This document shows, in pieces, positions 11,601 to 22,364 of a stretch of DNA of 64,000 nucleotides. The position numbers and the translations under genes were made by a program. The DNA comes from Megamerina dolium (Eukaryota; Arthropoda; Insecta; Diptera; Megamerinidae): the NCBI GenBank assembly GCA_963854835.1, contig OY978525.1:42613554-42677553 (forward strand), in the 5' to 3' direction. Under the pieces are notes generated by a model, which saw nothing but the letters and a program-made list of their open reading frames with translations, did no database searches and was not told the DNA's origin. Position 1 is the first letter of the stretch; the number at the start of each line of letters is the position of its first letter.

Positions 11601-11764
11601 ATGGAATTAGCTAAAAAAATTTGGTCATTCATGATGGGCTTTGGTACTACGGAAGGCTGAATATAGTTTTTATTAGAGCCTGTATCAATAAGAATTTTTA
11701 GAATTTCATTATTCCTCGTTCTACACTCGAAATAAGGCAGAGAAGAATTCGTTATTCTAAAAAA
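8624..11764 (-). CDS. pol: pol, protease-reverse transcriptase-RNase H-integrase of the errantivirus
   Basis: The frame is entered by -1 frameshift from gag at 11758-11764 and stays open to 8624. In order: protease with DTG (11678-11686); reverse transcriptase with the [11 protein letters not shown] block, LPFGLKNAP and YIDD (near 10740-10755); RNase H ([16 protein letters not shown], then FTDHQPL and ADALSRP); integrase with an H-x-n-H/C-x2-C finger (HKRAH ... CRICKE) and a D,D,E core ([21 protein letters not shown]). All expected catalytic residues are visible. The ATG at 11630-11632 is internal, after the protease motif, and is not the real start. Pol ends about 20 bases before the env splice acceptor. 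Confidence 0.92.
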   Translation of the reverse strand, partial: FFRITNSSLPYFECRTRNNEILKILIDTGSNKNYIQPSVVPKPIMNDQIFLANSIGGNVEITHHTKVNLFGIPDLEIKFFLLPTLKSFHGILGNDSLKDLSAIIHTKHDYMTIQNTVRIPIKQYTTQAINKIDIRTDHMTHYQMDRMKKLTADYKTLFSDPDEKLTYATTVIGEIRTTNNSPIYTKCYPYPMCLKDQVERQIKEYLRDGIIRPSRSPYNSPVWIVPKKLDASGEKKYRMVIDYRKLNTVTIADRYPIPEMNGVLSQLGRNKFFSVLDLKSGFHQIPLKESDIEKTAFSVNNGKYEFTRLPFGLKNAPSIFQRALDDILRNHIGIRCYVYIDDIVIFSKDQETHFNDIKQIFDTLEKANLKIQLDKCEFLKTEVEFLGFIISENGLKTNPQKVNAIVNFPAPQTLKDLRSFLGLSGYYRRFIKDYAKLAKPLTVLLRREDGRVSKNLSKKVKISLNKEAMNSFEKLKRSLTGKDVMLTYPDYSKEFQLTTDASNYAIGAVLSQNEKPITFISRTLSKAEEHYSANEKEMLAIIWSLNSLRNYLYGCAKVKIFTDHQPLTFALSNRNHNSKMKRWKAILEEYNYELIYKPGKTNVVADALSRPPQMSQINSLTGTQHSDESSAHHLIPAVEGPINAFKNQIWLLNGEENSYQFKIPFPKYHRHVFIQHQYDEENLISIFKRYLNPSVINGLFTSEPIMGKIQQIYPLHFSKFRIRFTQTQVEDLRDEARQESEILNEHKRAHRNAQENKTQLLQNFYFPKMSAKIENIVKQCRICKENKYDRHPNKPQLLETPIPQYPGEIVHIDIYNTEKNLVLTAVDKFSKYAQVRIIESKAAEDIREPLRQIIFAFGVPKFMVVDNEKALNSASICFMLEDQLGIQIYKTPPYTSTVNGQVERFHSTLSEIMRCLKAERIHRSFRELLDRSVYEYNYTVHSTTGKKPIEVFFGRRVSTNPDQYENSRQENIEALRKKQAKDLKLHNRKRTPMKTYVPGDTIYVRINKRLGSKLTSKYRKEIVKEDKSSVVITEKGRTVHKSNIRT

Positions 11765-12541
11765 TGTATATCTGAAAGGTCATCAATGGGGTTATCAATT
11801 AGACACAATTGAAGTGCTTCAGGGAGGTCGGAGGGTTCTCTCATTCCTAATAGTCTAGGTAAGTCTCCATTTAGACCTCTTACAAAGGTGTCAAGGGCTT
11901 TATTTCTATAGGTCGTAATCAACAAACTACGCGACTCCATTCCTGCATCCATGCTAGAGATTTTGTTTAATATCAATGACAGGTTGGTATAAACCTTTTG
12001 GTAAAATTCTTGGATTGACATGTTTCCTTGAATTAAGGAAGACATTTGGTACTCGAGAGTACCTAAATCGCGCTTGTCACCGTAATGGGTGGTAAGGCAG
12101 CGAGAAATTGCGGCCCAGTTTAATGGTGTATTGTAAGATTCCAATACAATGTCCGCGTGCCCTATAATTTTGTTTCTAATTACACTCAATATTCCGAAGT
12201 ATTTATGAGAACCGCGTATAGTTTCATATATTAGCAGTATCCTTTCCACGCTTTTTTTTCCAGGATCCAAATTCTCCTGGGTCTCCAGAAAACTCGCGCA
12301 AACAACGGACGACATCAGGTATTTTATCTAACTCTCCTATTTCATTACCTGCTCCTGCGTTTATCTGTTCGTCTACTTCGACAACGTTTCTTGCAGCAAA
12401 ACGTTCGTTTAAAATTCTATTTACTATATCTGCAACTTGTCTATTTATGTCCCTATTTTCCTCATTTGGTTGGGGGTTAGGAGGTGGATTTGGATTTGAA
12501 TTCAAGACTGCCGGTCTTATTAAATTATTAGGATTACTCAT
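11752..12541 (-). pseudogene. gag: gag of the errantivirus, one frameshift
   Basis: It starts with ATG at 12541 and a Pro/Asn-rich N-terminus (about 30 residues), followed by a helical capsid-like region including LREFSGDP and, after the break, [29 protein letters not shown] and EALQLCL. There is no zinc knuckle, which is normal for errantivirus Gag. The two halves are in different frames. The switch falls at an eight-A run (12252-12259), so a single-base slip is the simplest explanation. Length is about 260 residues, somewhat short compared with typical errantivirus Gags. Confidence 0.8.
11758..11764 (-). promoter_or_regulatory. Gag-Pol -1 frameshift site
   Basis: On the minus strand the heptamer T TTT TTA, in the gag frame, lies three codons (TTA GAA TAA) from the gag stop. 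A -1 slip here enters the protease frame. The heptamer is a classic X XXY YYZ slippery site. No downstream structure was assessed. Confidence 0.75.
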
Positions 12542-12907
12542 TTTTTGGACGTCAAAATATTTTTCAAAATTATCAAAATTATTATAAATTTATTTTTTAT
12601 AATCTCGGAAATGCTACTAATTTTAATTAAAATTTCCAAAAGAAATTTCCTAATTTAATATTTATTCGCAAAATTTACAAAAAAAAAAAAAATGAATGCT
12701 AATTCACTTTAAATTTTAAGTTATTTATTAAAAATTCGCTTAAAAAGGATTTTCCTAATTCACAAATTTCTTAAAATTTCCCTAAATTTAATTTACACGT
12801 TTTTCGTACACATGCGAATTACCGTGCTTAGCTAATAACGTTTCAAATCTACGGTTCACAAAATTTTATATTGTATGCTTTCAATTTTAAAATATTTGCA
12901 CTTTACA

Positions 12908-12941
<34 letters not shown>

Positions 12942-13448
12942 CTTAAATTTTGTCAATTTTTATTTTTTAATTCGTGATTCCGATTCCTTCTAGGAAAGGA
13001 GACTCTTCTACTCTGGAGGGTCCTGTCGGATTCGCAGAGTTGAGTTATGTTATAGGGGTTTTTTCTTTTTGTTATTGGCTGTACAAGCCGTGAGTTATTT
13101 TAATTTTTTGGTTTATATTTCACACAAATAATTTTCAGTGAATCTTATGATAACTTACAAAGCTATGAGTAGCATTGCGCAACTCGTCCCACGCTGACTG
13201 CACGGAATTTGTCCTTTTTAGCTGGCTGCTTACTCCGGTTCCTGCTGCAGCTCCAGATGCGTGTCGCTCTGCGGACGTGCACTACAGTCTTATTTTTGTT
13301 GCCAGTCGTGTCTCCCACTGCGGTCTGCAGGAGTCTGGTTGGGTTGAACGGTCCTTGGTCACTTGCGTGCGGCTACGAGAGCGTTTATTTTACACTAGCG
13401 CGTTGCCTCCTTTAAGGGCTTTTTATTTTACGTTCAAACGACACGACT
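12542..13448 (-). other. Errantivirus leader
   Basis: This is non-coding 5' region between primer-binding site and gag. It includes an A-run on the element strand (a T-run at 12909-12936) and AT-rich sequence near gag. The part next to the primer-binding site (13170-13448) is more GC-rich, and the frames open there look accidental. Confidence 0.7.
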
Positions 13449-13466
13449 GTCCCTGCTCGGGCGCCA
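13449..13466 (-). other. Errantivirus primer-binding site
   Basis: Minus strand TGGCGCCCGAGCAGGGAC overlaps the last T of the 5' LTR. The sequence resembles sites that pair with tRNA-Lys 3' ends. The tRNA assignment is inference from memory of retroviral sites. Confidence 0.75.
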
Positions 13467-13768
13467 GTTTTTAAATTAAATATTTAAATTGGTTTTTAAA
13501 AAACTCGGAGCATTTAGCTCCTCTTTATTCAATTACAAACTTAAGACTGACTTATTATTAACAATTTTATTAACTCTAAACATATTAATGCTTGCCTTGC
13601 ATTTCCGGCACATTGTTTAATTGATTGCACCAATTGTCGATTAACGGGAATTACTATACTAAGAATCGCTTACCTACTGTCTACTTATTTATTTGCCAAA
13701 TTGGCAATTTTACGTTATTAGTAAAAATAAAGAAAAATAAAGAAGAAATAATTTTGCGCGTGTTAACT
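13466..13768 (-). repeat. Errantivirus 5' LTR
   Basis: It has the same length as the other LTR (303 bases) with only a few visible differences, so the insertion is recent relative to the BEL host element. Confidence 0.93.
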
Positions 13769-13772
13769 TACA

Positions 13773-15465
13773 TACTTACATGATATTGCTTTGGTTATTG
13801 GTGTTCCACCAGAGAAGAATAACAAAAGCAATTTCATGCACTCTACTTTTTCTCGTTCTCGTAAATACATACATATGTATAATATTGGTCTCAATTTTCG
13901 CTATCGTCTTACTACTCTGTGTTTGGCTACTTCTCGTGAAATTACGAATTGATACAGTACAACGTATCGTGTAATTATTACAAGAACACTGCATTGAATT
14001 CAAAAGAATATACATACATAGTGATCAGCTCTCTTAATTTCGGAACTTATCATAGTACAACGTATTATGGAATAATTAAAACAAATATACACGTGTACAA
14101 CGTCACTTTTGTCGCGATCACTTAATTTTACTTTCTCTTGTATACGTAAGAGAACATTGCATATTCGTGCATAATATTTATTTACATTTACTTCGGCTTG
14201 CTTAACCATCGGTAGGCAAAAACAAATAAAGCAATATATTTCGGCACATATACTCTGTTTATGAACAACAATACCATCTCTTTTTTATTCTTTTTTGTTT
14301 GTTTTGCTTATCTACGTAAGCTGCAACAACAATGTCATATAAGATCTACCTACAAAAATCGTATTAAATTGCTATTTTACTTCTTCATAGCAAGTAACAA
14401 CAAACACACATTTGTAAGTTTTTCAATTCGCTGCTTCTCAGTCTCAATATTTACAACAATTGTTTTCATAATTCTGATCGCCAATTGTTGGAATATTGGA
14501 TTGCACACACATACACACCCTCACACCTTTGTATTGTGTTTGTTCAATTACATTGACTTCACATACATAAAATAGAACATTAGAGCGCCTTAATTGAATT
14601 TCGTGATTTATTACATACATAGTTGCGTTATACTAAATAAATTATTGTGGCTCAAATATTTTTTCCTGATTTATTACATAAATCATTACGTCGTCTTGAG
14701 TGGATCATTGCGAGCAATTGTGAACCATTGCATTTAAATACTTAAATAACGTAATTATAATTACATTTAATTTACTGCCGGAATTGTTTTAATTTGAAAT
14801 TATCAATTTCTATACGTTTTAATACGCGGGCATCCTGCCGATTTTCTACAGGCTTATCTTGAATAAAGATTACATCACTTAGAAGTAACATGCATCTGAT
14901 ATCCGACTAGCAATTCGTTTCTAACTTGTGTTCACTTACTACTCTTCCTGCTTTTGTAATTATACGAATTACGTGGATTTAACAGCTTTCAGCGGTTTTT
15001 TTTACGGCATTCTTGAGTTATATTGTATTTCTCACAGAGTAATTGTCCGATTGCTTCTACACTCTATTTGAATCTGTAATTCTACGAATCACTCGAGTTC
15101 TAATTTTCAAATTCTGTTTCTTCGGCATTTTGATTTATATTGTATTTCCACGAATTGCTAGAAGTTTCGACTTTTCCATATTTTAACGCTCAAGAAAGTT
15201 CAATCATATACGTTCAATAATATACGGCAAACTTCGTCTGTCTGAGGAAGCACTTGCCAGACATTTCTTTCGGATACCCAATTTCTAATTTGAGCACCGA
15301 AGTACTGAAGATTTGCTTCGCAATCTTTTTTCGTCTCTAATATTTTGGATTTTTTCAAATTACTTGAACTTTTTTTCTATACATACTTCTTCTCACACTT
15401 TCTTTTGGTAGTTCTACGAATTACCTCTATATATACATACACATATATCTCAATATTTGGGTCGC
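13773..15465 (+). other. BEL leader, second segment
   Basis: This is long AT-rich non-coding sequence between the errantivirus and the SINE. The short motif TACGAATT and relatives recur (for example near 13944, 14962, 15076, 15154, 15413, and again just before gag at 15874). I see no protein domain. A leader of more than 2 kb is unusually long for BEL, so other old insertions may hide here. Confidence 0.5.
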
Positions 15466-15477
15466 ATTTTTAGTAAT

Positions 15478-15860
15478 AGTAATATATAGTAAGTAGAGTG
15501 CCGTAGCTCAGTGGTTAGTGTGTTCGCCTTCTGATCTGTAGGTCGTGGTTCAATACCCGGCTGATGCATAACATATTTAATATCGAAAAGATTTTTCTTT
15601 CGAACGGTACCCACCTGTCGGCAAGCAATTGGCAATTCTTCCGACAGTAACAACTTGCCATGAAAAAGCTTCTAAAAAGAACTCTGTGACAAAGCTTAGA
15701 AAAAGTGATGGCACAAGTGTTCTGCCGTTCGGAACCGGCTAAAATAAGTAGGTCCATTCTAATACTGTCCAAAATTTAAGACGCACAACAGTAATGGAAG
15801 AGAAGCTCGGCCAATGAGCCCTTTGGGGCTTTAAGTGCCACATATTTATTTATTATTTTT
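15478..15860 (+). mobile_element. tRNA-derived SINE
   Basis: It is flanked by the 12-base duplication ATTTTTAGTAAT (15466-15477 and 15861-15872). The head carries RNA polymerase III A and B boxes at tRNA-like spacing, the body contains GAAAAAGCTTCT and CTGCCGTTCGG, and the tail reads GAAGCTCGGCCAATGAGCCC then CTTTAAGTGCCACATATTTATTTATT. It is inserted in the BEL leader 20 bases before the gag start. The tail is shared with the LINE-fused fragment at 2756-2811. A similar tail is common in fruit-fly repeats, from memory. Confidence 0.85.
15504..15557 (+). promoter_or_regulatory. SINE internal pol III promoter (A and B boxes)
   Basis: A box TAGCTCAGTGGT at 15504-15515 and B box GGTTCAATACC at 15547-15557 match tRNA gene consensus with about 31 bases between them. 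There is no credible full tRNA cloverleaf 3' half, so this is a SINE promoter and not a tRNA gene. Confidence 0.8.
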
Positions 15861-15892
15861 ATTTTTAGTAATTCTACGAATTACGCATAAAA

Positions 15893-17171
15893 ATGTCAGC
15901 TTTAAAGCTATTCAAGGCAGCCGCAGAGGAAATCATCGATTTTGAGACAAATTTCCAGGCGGTTTTTGCCAATCACAACGACCGATTTTTTCTGGAAATC
16001 CAAGGAAAGGAGTTTCAAGCCCTATGGAATGAATGTAGAGATGCATACTTTTCAATCGGAAGAGACGAAGTTGTTGAAAATGATTTTGTTCATATCAAGG
16101 AGACATATCTAAAGTGCAAAACCGCTTATGTCCGATGCCTCTCGACCATCAACACTCAGCTACACGAGCTTGACGATGAGGTGGCCAATCCCGCAACTTC
16201 AACTCCTCCTGCTGAGAGTTCCTCTCACCAATGTTTGCAATTGCCTGCTATTCAACTGCCACCATGCGATACAGCATGCTTCCATGGAGACTATGTGTCA
16301 TGGCCCAGTTTTTGGGATATGTTTACGGCATTATACCGGAACAATCCGCGGTTATCGCCCGTGGAGAAATTATACCACCTGCTCCAAAAGACTCGAGGAG
16401 AGGCACATGATATCATTAAGTCAACTCCGTTGACTAATGATGGATTCACAATTGCGTGGTATAATTTGGAACAGAGATACGAGAACAAACGTATCCTCAT
16501 CAACATTCAATTGAAAACACTTTTCAATTTGCAACCAATTATGCAAGAAACCGGTTTTCACATCAAGCGCTTACAGCGTACGATAAATGATTGCATCACA
16601 AACTTGAGATTATTGAACGTCGACACAAGTCAATGGGATGCAATCTTCGTGTATCTGTGCTCTACGAAACTGCCAGACACAACCCTGTGTCTATGGGAAC
16701 AGTCTATCAAGAACAAGCGAGAGATTCCAACGTGGAACGCGTTTAACACATTCTTGACTGAACGGTTTCAAACACTGGTGTGTATTGGATTATCAACATG
16801 GTACCCGGCGATTCAGCCAGCCACAGAATCAGCAATTCAGTCAGCCAAGTAATTGGCAATCCAGACACCAACAGAATCGGCAACCCGTCCGATTCGATTC
16901 CTCCAAGCGCACATACCAGCCGGTGAATCCACAGAAAATCAACTCATATCATGTGAATGTCAACAGCCGAAACTGTCCATTATGCCACAAGCCACATCTT
17001 CTTCGAAATTGCTTGGAGTTCTTGAAGTTGTCAGCGAATGATCGCTACAATGCCGTGAAGAGATTCAAACTCTGTACAAATTGCCTTGCAAACTCTCATG
17101 AGTATGATACCTGTAGCAGCCTCTACAATGCTCCATATGTAAAAAGAGACATCATTCTCTATTGCACATGA
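15893..17171 (+). pseudogene. gag: BEL/Pao gag (DUF1759-type) with two zinc knuckles, frameshifted
   Basis: ATG at 15893 opens about 300 residues with the Pao-gag pattern: LPPCDTACFHGDYVSWPSFW, NPRLSPVEKLYHL, then WNAFNTFLTERF. Near 16785 the frame shifts. The next frame (16785-17171) is Gln/Pro-rich and carries two zinc knuckles: CPLCHKPHLLRNC and CTNCLANSHEYDTC. These bind nucleic acid in family members. The frame is then broken by a 70-bp tandem duplication. The start follows the SINE's target duplication by 20 bases. Confidence 0.8.
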
Positions 17172-17236
17172 GTATGATACCTGTAGCAGCCTCTACAATA
17201 CTCCATATGTAAAAAGAGACATCATTCTCTATTGCA
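17097..17236 (+). repeat. 70-bp tandem duplication in BEL gag
   Basis: 17097-17166 is repeated at 17167-17236 with one visible mismatch. Because 70 is not a multiple of three it destroys the frame after the second zinc knuckle. Confidence 0.9.
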
Positions 17237-17379
17237 CAGGTCAGACCATTCGTCAACTTCTCTTCGAGAAGATACTCCCACCACATCCACTGCAACTGCT
17301 GAACAATCGCGTCGGGCTTTCACCTCACAGATAATTGCTGTGCCCAACGTAACACATGATACGGCACCAGTCCTCAAAA

Positions 17380-17935
17380 GGGTATTACGATGATTCTTGC
17401 AACAGCCGTAATATACATCAAGTACAATGACACAGCCTTCACAGCCCGCGCCTTAATTGACCCCGGATCGGAAGCTACCTTCATATCTGACCGTCTGCGA
17501 AATAGGTTGCGCCTCCTGTTTCCGACGTCCGTACTGAGGTAACTGGTCTAAATGATGTGGTTATGGCGCATTCATCGAAGATGTGTCCGTTGGAGATCGG
17601 TTCTCCGACCGACTTCAAATTTTCAATTCAAGTTGATGCGTTTGTTCTGCAAAATATCACAGGAAAATTGTCGCCCTGCTCGGTTGTTTCCGATTTACGA
17701 AAAAAACTCGCTGGTCTACGACTAGCCGATGAGAATTTACAACAGAGTGCTCATGTGGATTTAGTTTTGGGAGGAGATATATACCCATCAATAATGAAAA
17801 GGAATTCGCAAGGATGTTCTGGGATACTTGATCGCTCAAAACACGGTCTTTGGCTGGGTAGTTACCGGACCATTTAGCCAGCGCAAGGCAGTAGAACGAT
17901 TCCATCGTTCGGCATCGGCGGAAACCATGAAATTT
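17380..17935 (+). pseudogene. BEL protease-like region (DUF1758/A17 type), frameshifted
   Basis: One frame reads TARALIDPGSEATFISDRL, with the aspartic-protease-like Asp-Pro-Gly-Ser at 17459-17470. After a shift come VDLVLGGDIYPSIM and, in another frame, IAQNTVFGWVVTGP, the conserved end of this domain in BEL elements. At least two frame breaks (about 17520 and 17820) separate these pieces. No reverse transcriptase follows. Confidence 0.7.
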
Positions 17936-17984
17936 ATAGTTCGTCTGTTCCTTCCAGGAGAAACTTTTCTGAAAGTGATGCATG

Positions 17985-18504
17985 CAACTCCTATGTTGCA
18001 AAGTTATGCTGCCCGTTATGCAAGGGCATGCACTCCCTCCGCCAATGTGAAAAATTCTCTTCACTTACAGTGGACGAGAAAATTTCTATTGTAAACGAAT
18101 ATCGTATTTGCGTTAACTGCTTGGCAAATTCACATACTCTTATAGAGTGCCACAGCCATTATTCTTGCCGTTTTTGTGGAAAACGACACCATTCCCTGCT
18201 GCACCGAATGAGGCAAAGAGCAAAAATGAGATGTAATTCCTCAAAAACTTCAACTTTTTCTTCGAAAAAGAAATTGCGACCTCACAGGACGTGTACAATG
18301 GAAACGCAACTCCCGTCAGAGATGTTGACAACTCGATCATTTCGAAGAATGACATTGTCTAATCAGCAGTTCCCGGAAAGACATCGATCATTAAACGATA
18401 GAAAACCTAAAAGCTTGCCAAGGAATTCAGTTTCGCCCAATGCAGGGCCCCAAGAATTGTATTTTCGAACGTTTCAACGCGACAATATGGCCCAGTCATA
18501 CTAG
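17985..18504 (+). pseudogene. Second BEL zinc-knuckle module, out of place
   Basis: After the protease region the sequence reads CRFCGKRHHSLLHR and CVNCLANSHTLIEC, preceded by LCKGMHSLRQC near 18020. This repeats the zinc-knuckle part of a BEL gag but differs clearly from the copy at 16900-17130, so it comes from another family member. Its position downstream of the protease is abnormal and points to template switching or recombination between two BEL elements. Confidence 0.65.
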
Positions 18505-21182
18505 CTGGAACCACGAAAACATTAATTAGCACCGTTTCGTCAGATTCTTCGAATCTGGCCGTCATACGCATCACTCTCATCTGTTCAGTTCACCCTAGCT
18601 GAACAAATCAATTGATCGATTTCTACGAAACGTCATTGAATGAGTAGTTTCCATGCGTATGAATAATTTACAATATTTGCTACATTTTCAAGAATAGAGT
18701 CGACCTACATATGGTTATGGTCACCTTTTGGATTCAATACGAAACTATTCCGTTCTAAGAAGCAGTATCAGTTCGGACAATCTCGCAATTGGACACAATT
18801 ACACAGTTTTTTCTCAATGTTCGTGCTCTACGAGCTTAGATGATCCAATTTCTCTGTATTCTACGTGATTGGACTTAGAGAATCATTACAGTTGAGTGTA
18901 TCGATTCATTACTACTGGTATTCTCAAGGGTTGTGTAGAGCAGCAGATGTTATGAAGTTTAAGGATGATTACATTCATGAAATTTCATTCACTGGAAAAG
19001 CCACCTCACAAATTAAGTGCTCCACAGTCAGGTACACACTCATGCCTCGACTCGAGGCCTCTCTATTCGGTCTGTTAACTACATTGACTTACCATTATAC
19101 TATTGGCTGTCCTGAAATGCGATTCTAGCTTTGCCTAGAAAGAGGTTGTTTTATATCTTATCGGAAGCAGAATTGCATCACTTACATCGAAAATCAAGAT
19201 CACTATGATGTAAAAATCGATACATACGAAAGAGCAGTGCATCGCACTACATCACACGTAAAGACAATTTATATTCCCAATATATTTGTGGCCTATCTCT
19301 AATTTTCCTCGATACGACGATTGGCCTATATTCTATACTTCACATTCTATGGAAATATTCGAAAGTTTAACTTTTACTTAACTCTCACCCTATGTTTTTT
19401 CCACTTCTGTGCTTTACGAGACAAAAGTGGAAAATGTCTACATACTGGATGTGAGAAAGTGCTATTTCTGAATAAAGGATCGCTTACAGCTGCGCTTAAC
19501 TCCAGCTGGAGCTATTCATCGGTTTCGCCTCTTAAATTCTTCACTACCACATAACATACACTACAAAAATACCTTTCACTCGAAGCTATATCGTAGTGTG
19601 ACATCGAAGCCCATCTAATATGATTATCTTTAAGTTCACGTTTGTCAACTACGTTGACTTACATGCTAATTGTTCAATGACTAGACAATCATGTAGCAAA
19701 TACAATGAAAGCTGAGGATCATTGACTAAATGTCAAGTACAGTTTCATCGGTGATTCAAATGAATTTACAATTCGAAAAATTAATACGATAATGGAGAGC
19801 TCATCGCACGATATCGTATGCAGAGAAAATTTATATTTCCAATATATATTTTCTGTATTTCACAAATTATCCTCCTTGATTTGGACGATGGTCTACACAT
19901 CTCACACTTTATGCAAATTCAACGGATTTTTAAGCATTTTAACGGCGACAAGCAATTTGGGCACCGCTTTCATCCACTTTATGCTTTACGAGCCAAAAGT
20001 GCACAATAAATACATTCTGTGTGCAAGAAAGTAGACCTTCCTGATTCACCACATCCTGCATTAGCGAGCGATTCGATTCGATTTTGCTTTTTACCCCAGG
20101 TTTCTTAACTACGTTGTTTTACCTTTCTCTCACATCTGATCTACGACCATGGATAAAGTTTAAACTCCCTATCGATCTTTCTATCAACGATGGAACCCAG
20201 ATCATGCTCATGCTCAAGATCATTTAATAGATCACTACTCTTAATATAGAGGTGATCACAATCTTTACAAGATTGACTTTCATTGATGACACACCATTGT
20301 TAAGGAGGTAACAATTCGGATAATCCACATTCCCGTTCCAAAAACACTCTCTCGAGTTCCTCTTGAATGTTATCTTATTACGTAAGATGGAAGAAACTAT
20401 ACAAGAAAAAGTCTACAGGCCGCTTAGCACACTTCCGTTACAGCATGGATCAAAAATCAATTATTCCGATCAACCTTAACAAGAATATCTTGTTTCGATT
20501 CAAACACGAATATATTTTCGCGTTTATCCAAAAGAACTTACTTGCGCTTTTTTTCAACACCACACTAATATGTGTTTGCTTCCAGCTCGCATTGAGAAAG
20601 TCCATTTTAAGATCACCGAATACGATGGTTATTTCTACGCAGTGCTGCCTCGCATCTCGAGTCGATGCGTCTTGCATCATCTGGGCTGGATTTATGACCG
20701 CTTTGGAGCTTGTGGATTTTGCGTCTCTTCAACACTCAACTCTATTCAACAATCAACAGCAAAAGTTCATCAGTTAATGTTACATAACATTCAACATTAT
20801 CCCTCCCAAAATGTTTTTTACTTTTTGTTGCATATCGCTAATGCTTCTCTACTTACAGTACGCATTGAAGAATATGTCGGACGTGAAACTTCTTCGAAGT
20901 ATTTCTCTTTTCCGGATGTCATGCCGTATATGTTTATTTTGAACCACCAAGCTTGTTCGGCTCAACTTCATCGACGGACTATATTCATCGCGCTCAACTC
21001 TTAATTCTTAAGTTATACTATTGCTTTTAATTAAGTTTTATTTAATTGAAATTTATTTTAGATTTAGTTTCTCATTATTTCCCATTATTTTTTTTAAGCG
21101 TTAAATTCTAACTTCTTTATAGTTTTGTTTAATATTTTTCGCTTTCTGGTGTGTATTTTGCGTCTCCTTTGCAGTATTCCTG
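18505..21182 (+). other. BEL interior without recognisable polymerase or integrase
   Basis: About 2.7 kb that should hold reverse transcriptase, RNase H and integrase shows only short open frames with none of the expected motifs. CTACG-containing short motifs recur as in the leader. One fragment, MPRLEASLFGLLT near 19040-19080, could be a remnant of the BEL RNase H region (family members have a comparable PRLEL block), but this is weak. Confidence 0.45.
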
Positions 21183-21196
21183 CAAGGGGGGCGGAA
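21183..21196 (+). other. BEL polypurine tract
   Basis: CAAGGGGGGCGGAA stands immediately before the 3' LTR, as needed for plus-strand priming. Confidence 0.7.
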
Positions 21197-21622
21197 TGTG
21201 TACGCCAGAGTGAATGCGCAGCGCTGCCGGTGTGTTGTATTCACATTTATTATCTACTACTCTCTCCTTTGTTATTGCACTTAATTTCTTATACACTCTC
21301 TCTCTCTCTCTGCCTTTACTTTTTATCTATTTTCTATGAAAGTGCAATATCTCTTCTTATCTGACTCTATTATCATTCTTTCTTTGGATCTCTCGATACA
21401 CAGTGCAGTGCGCGCCATCTCATTTTTTTCCTTCCAATTTAACAAATATACAGTGTAATAAACGAGACTCACGAAAATAAACAAAAAATATAAACCTATA
21501 ACATAGAATAAAATAACCGACGAACCGACGAACAACATCAACAACAGCACTGTCAACAACATCATCATCAGGCGAGCCTTGCCAGTAAGCGGCCCACCGG
21601 CAATCTCTGCTATGCATATTCA
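21197..21622 (+). repeat. BEL 3' LTR
   Basis: It matches 5764-6194, ends GCATATTCA, and is followed by the target duplication GCCGT and resumed Jockey sequence. Confidence 0.85.
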
Positions 21623-21667
21623 GCCGTGGTTAGTGATGATTGAACATAGTCTTCTGCTTTTTGGAGT
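21623..21667 (-). pseudogene. Continuation of the Jockey LINE interrupted by BEL
   Basis: Its minus strand matches the plus-strand Jockey copy at about 27473-27518 (end of the endonuclease domain). It joins to 5763 once the BEL element and one copy of GCCGT are removed. The homology stops at about 21667, which is this copy's 5' truncation point. Confidence 0.85.
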
Positions 21668-21956
21668 GAATGGAAACAGGAAAACAGTATAATATGCAAT
21701 AATAATTGATATTTACCTGGTTTTTTAAATTTATAGCGCACGCGAAAGAGAAAAATAAAACAGAAATATAAACAGCTAGATGTCAAAGCGCATAAAAGTT
21801 GAAAGCTGCCCAACATTTTGCTTTGCGTTGCTTTGCTTCGTGCGCCTTTTACGTGAACATCATCACACAAATGCATAAATTGAATTTATCTGCCAAAGCA
21901 AAGTACTGAGGCAAAGCAAAGGCAAAGTTCTATGTGAATTGGCCATAAGAGGGAAC
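21668..21956. other. Spacer with GCAAAG-type inverted motifs
   Basis: No gene. TTTGCTTTGCGTTGCTTTGC (21817-21836) and CAAAGCAAAGTACTGAGGCA with GCAAAGGCAAAG (about 21894-21926) face each other, so a short terminal-repeat element may lie here. The boundaries are unclear. Confidence 0.4.
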
Positions 21957-22312
21957 AAGTGCAGAATACGGACTCCTAAGGGAAATAAAAACAAAAAATT
22001 GCCTCGGATAGAGCTTATTTTTGTGAATATAAAAAATAAAAAATTTGTGGGTACCATAAGAAAAGATTTTTTAAATACCTTTTTACTGACGTATATAATT
22101 TAATATCTATTTTTCACATTTTAAAAGTTATCAAAAATAATCAATTTAATATTTTTTTCAAAAACCAATTTTTTTTTTCGAAAATAAGCCTTATTTATCT
22201 ATCGAAAATTAGCAACATACTAAAGCCTATACAATTACCTTTACAACGGTGTATAAAAAATGTTTTTCAAGAATTTAAAAAATTTGTTTCAAGGTGATAC
22301 TTCAAGTGTTTC
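21957..22312 (+). repeat. Foldback left arm
   Basis: Blocks such as GCTTATTTTTGTGAATATAA, AAAAACCAATTTTTTTTTTC and ATTACCTTTACAACGGTGTA pair in order with the reverse complement of 29833-30234. Confidence 0.7.
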
Positions 22313-22364
22313 CAATATGGACGGCTTTCGATACAATTACCTACATGTCTTCAAATTCAGTATC

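Larger units (their letters stand above)
6749..13768 (-). mobile_element. Errantivirus (gypsy-group endogenous retrovirus) with gag, pol, env
   Basis: Two LTRs of identical length (303 bases) bound the element, and the target duplication TACA lies at 6745-6748 and 13769-13772. That is the insertion preference known for the insect gypsy group. On the minus strand the order is LTR, primer-binding site, leader, gag (12541-11752), pol (11764-8624), env (8603-7061), purine tract, LTR. Pol is intact over about 1,040 codons. Gag has one frameshift and env one in-frame stop. It is a young, nearly complete copy, described here as an old insect-virus-like insertion and not as a functional virus. Confidence 0.93.
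5764..21622 (+). mobile_element. BEL/Pao LTR retrotransposon, defective, carrying two nested insertions
   Basis: Two LTRs (5764-6194 and 21197-21622) start TGT and end TTCA. The primer-binding site follows the left LTR and a purine tract precedes the right one. The target duplication GCCGT is at 5759-5763 and 21623-21627, and the interrupted Jockey LINE reads continuously once the element is removed. The internal part has a long leader, a BEL-type gag with two zinc knuckles and a protease-like region, but no reverse transcriptase, RNase H or integrase that I can recognise. An errantivirus (6749-13768) and a SINE (15478-15860) are inserted in the leader. Without them the element is about 8.5 kb. 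Confidence 0.85.

Noticed and set aside
13175..13474. 99-codon frame in the errantivirus leader
   Set aside because: It opposes the element's strand, overlaps the primer-binding site and has no recognisable motif.
15501..15575. A possible tRNA gene
   Set aside because: A and B boxes are good, but the 3' half of the cloverleaf and a discriminator end are missing, the sequence continues into a SINE body, and a target duplication encloses the whole unit.
20367..21004. Overlapping frames of about 140 codons as BEL polymerase
   Set aside because: None of the RT, RNase H or integrase motifs is visible, so I left the region as unassigned BEL interior.
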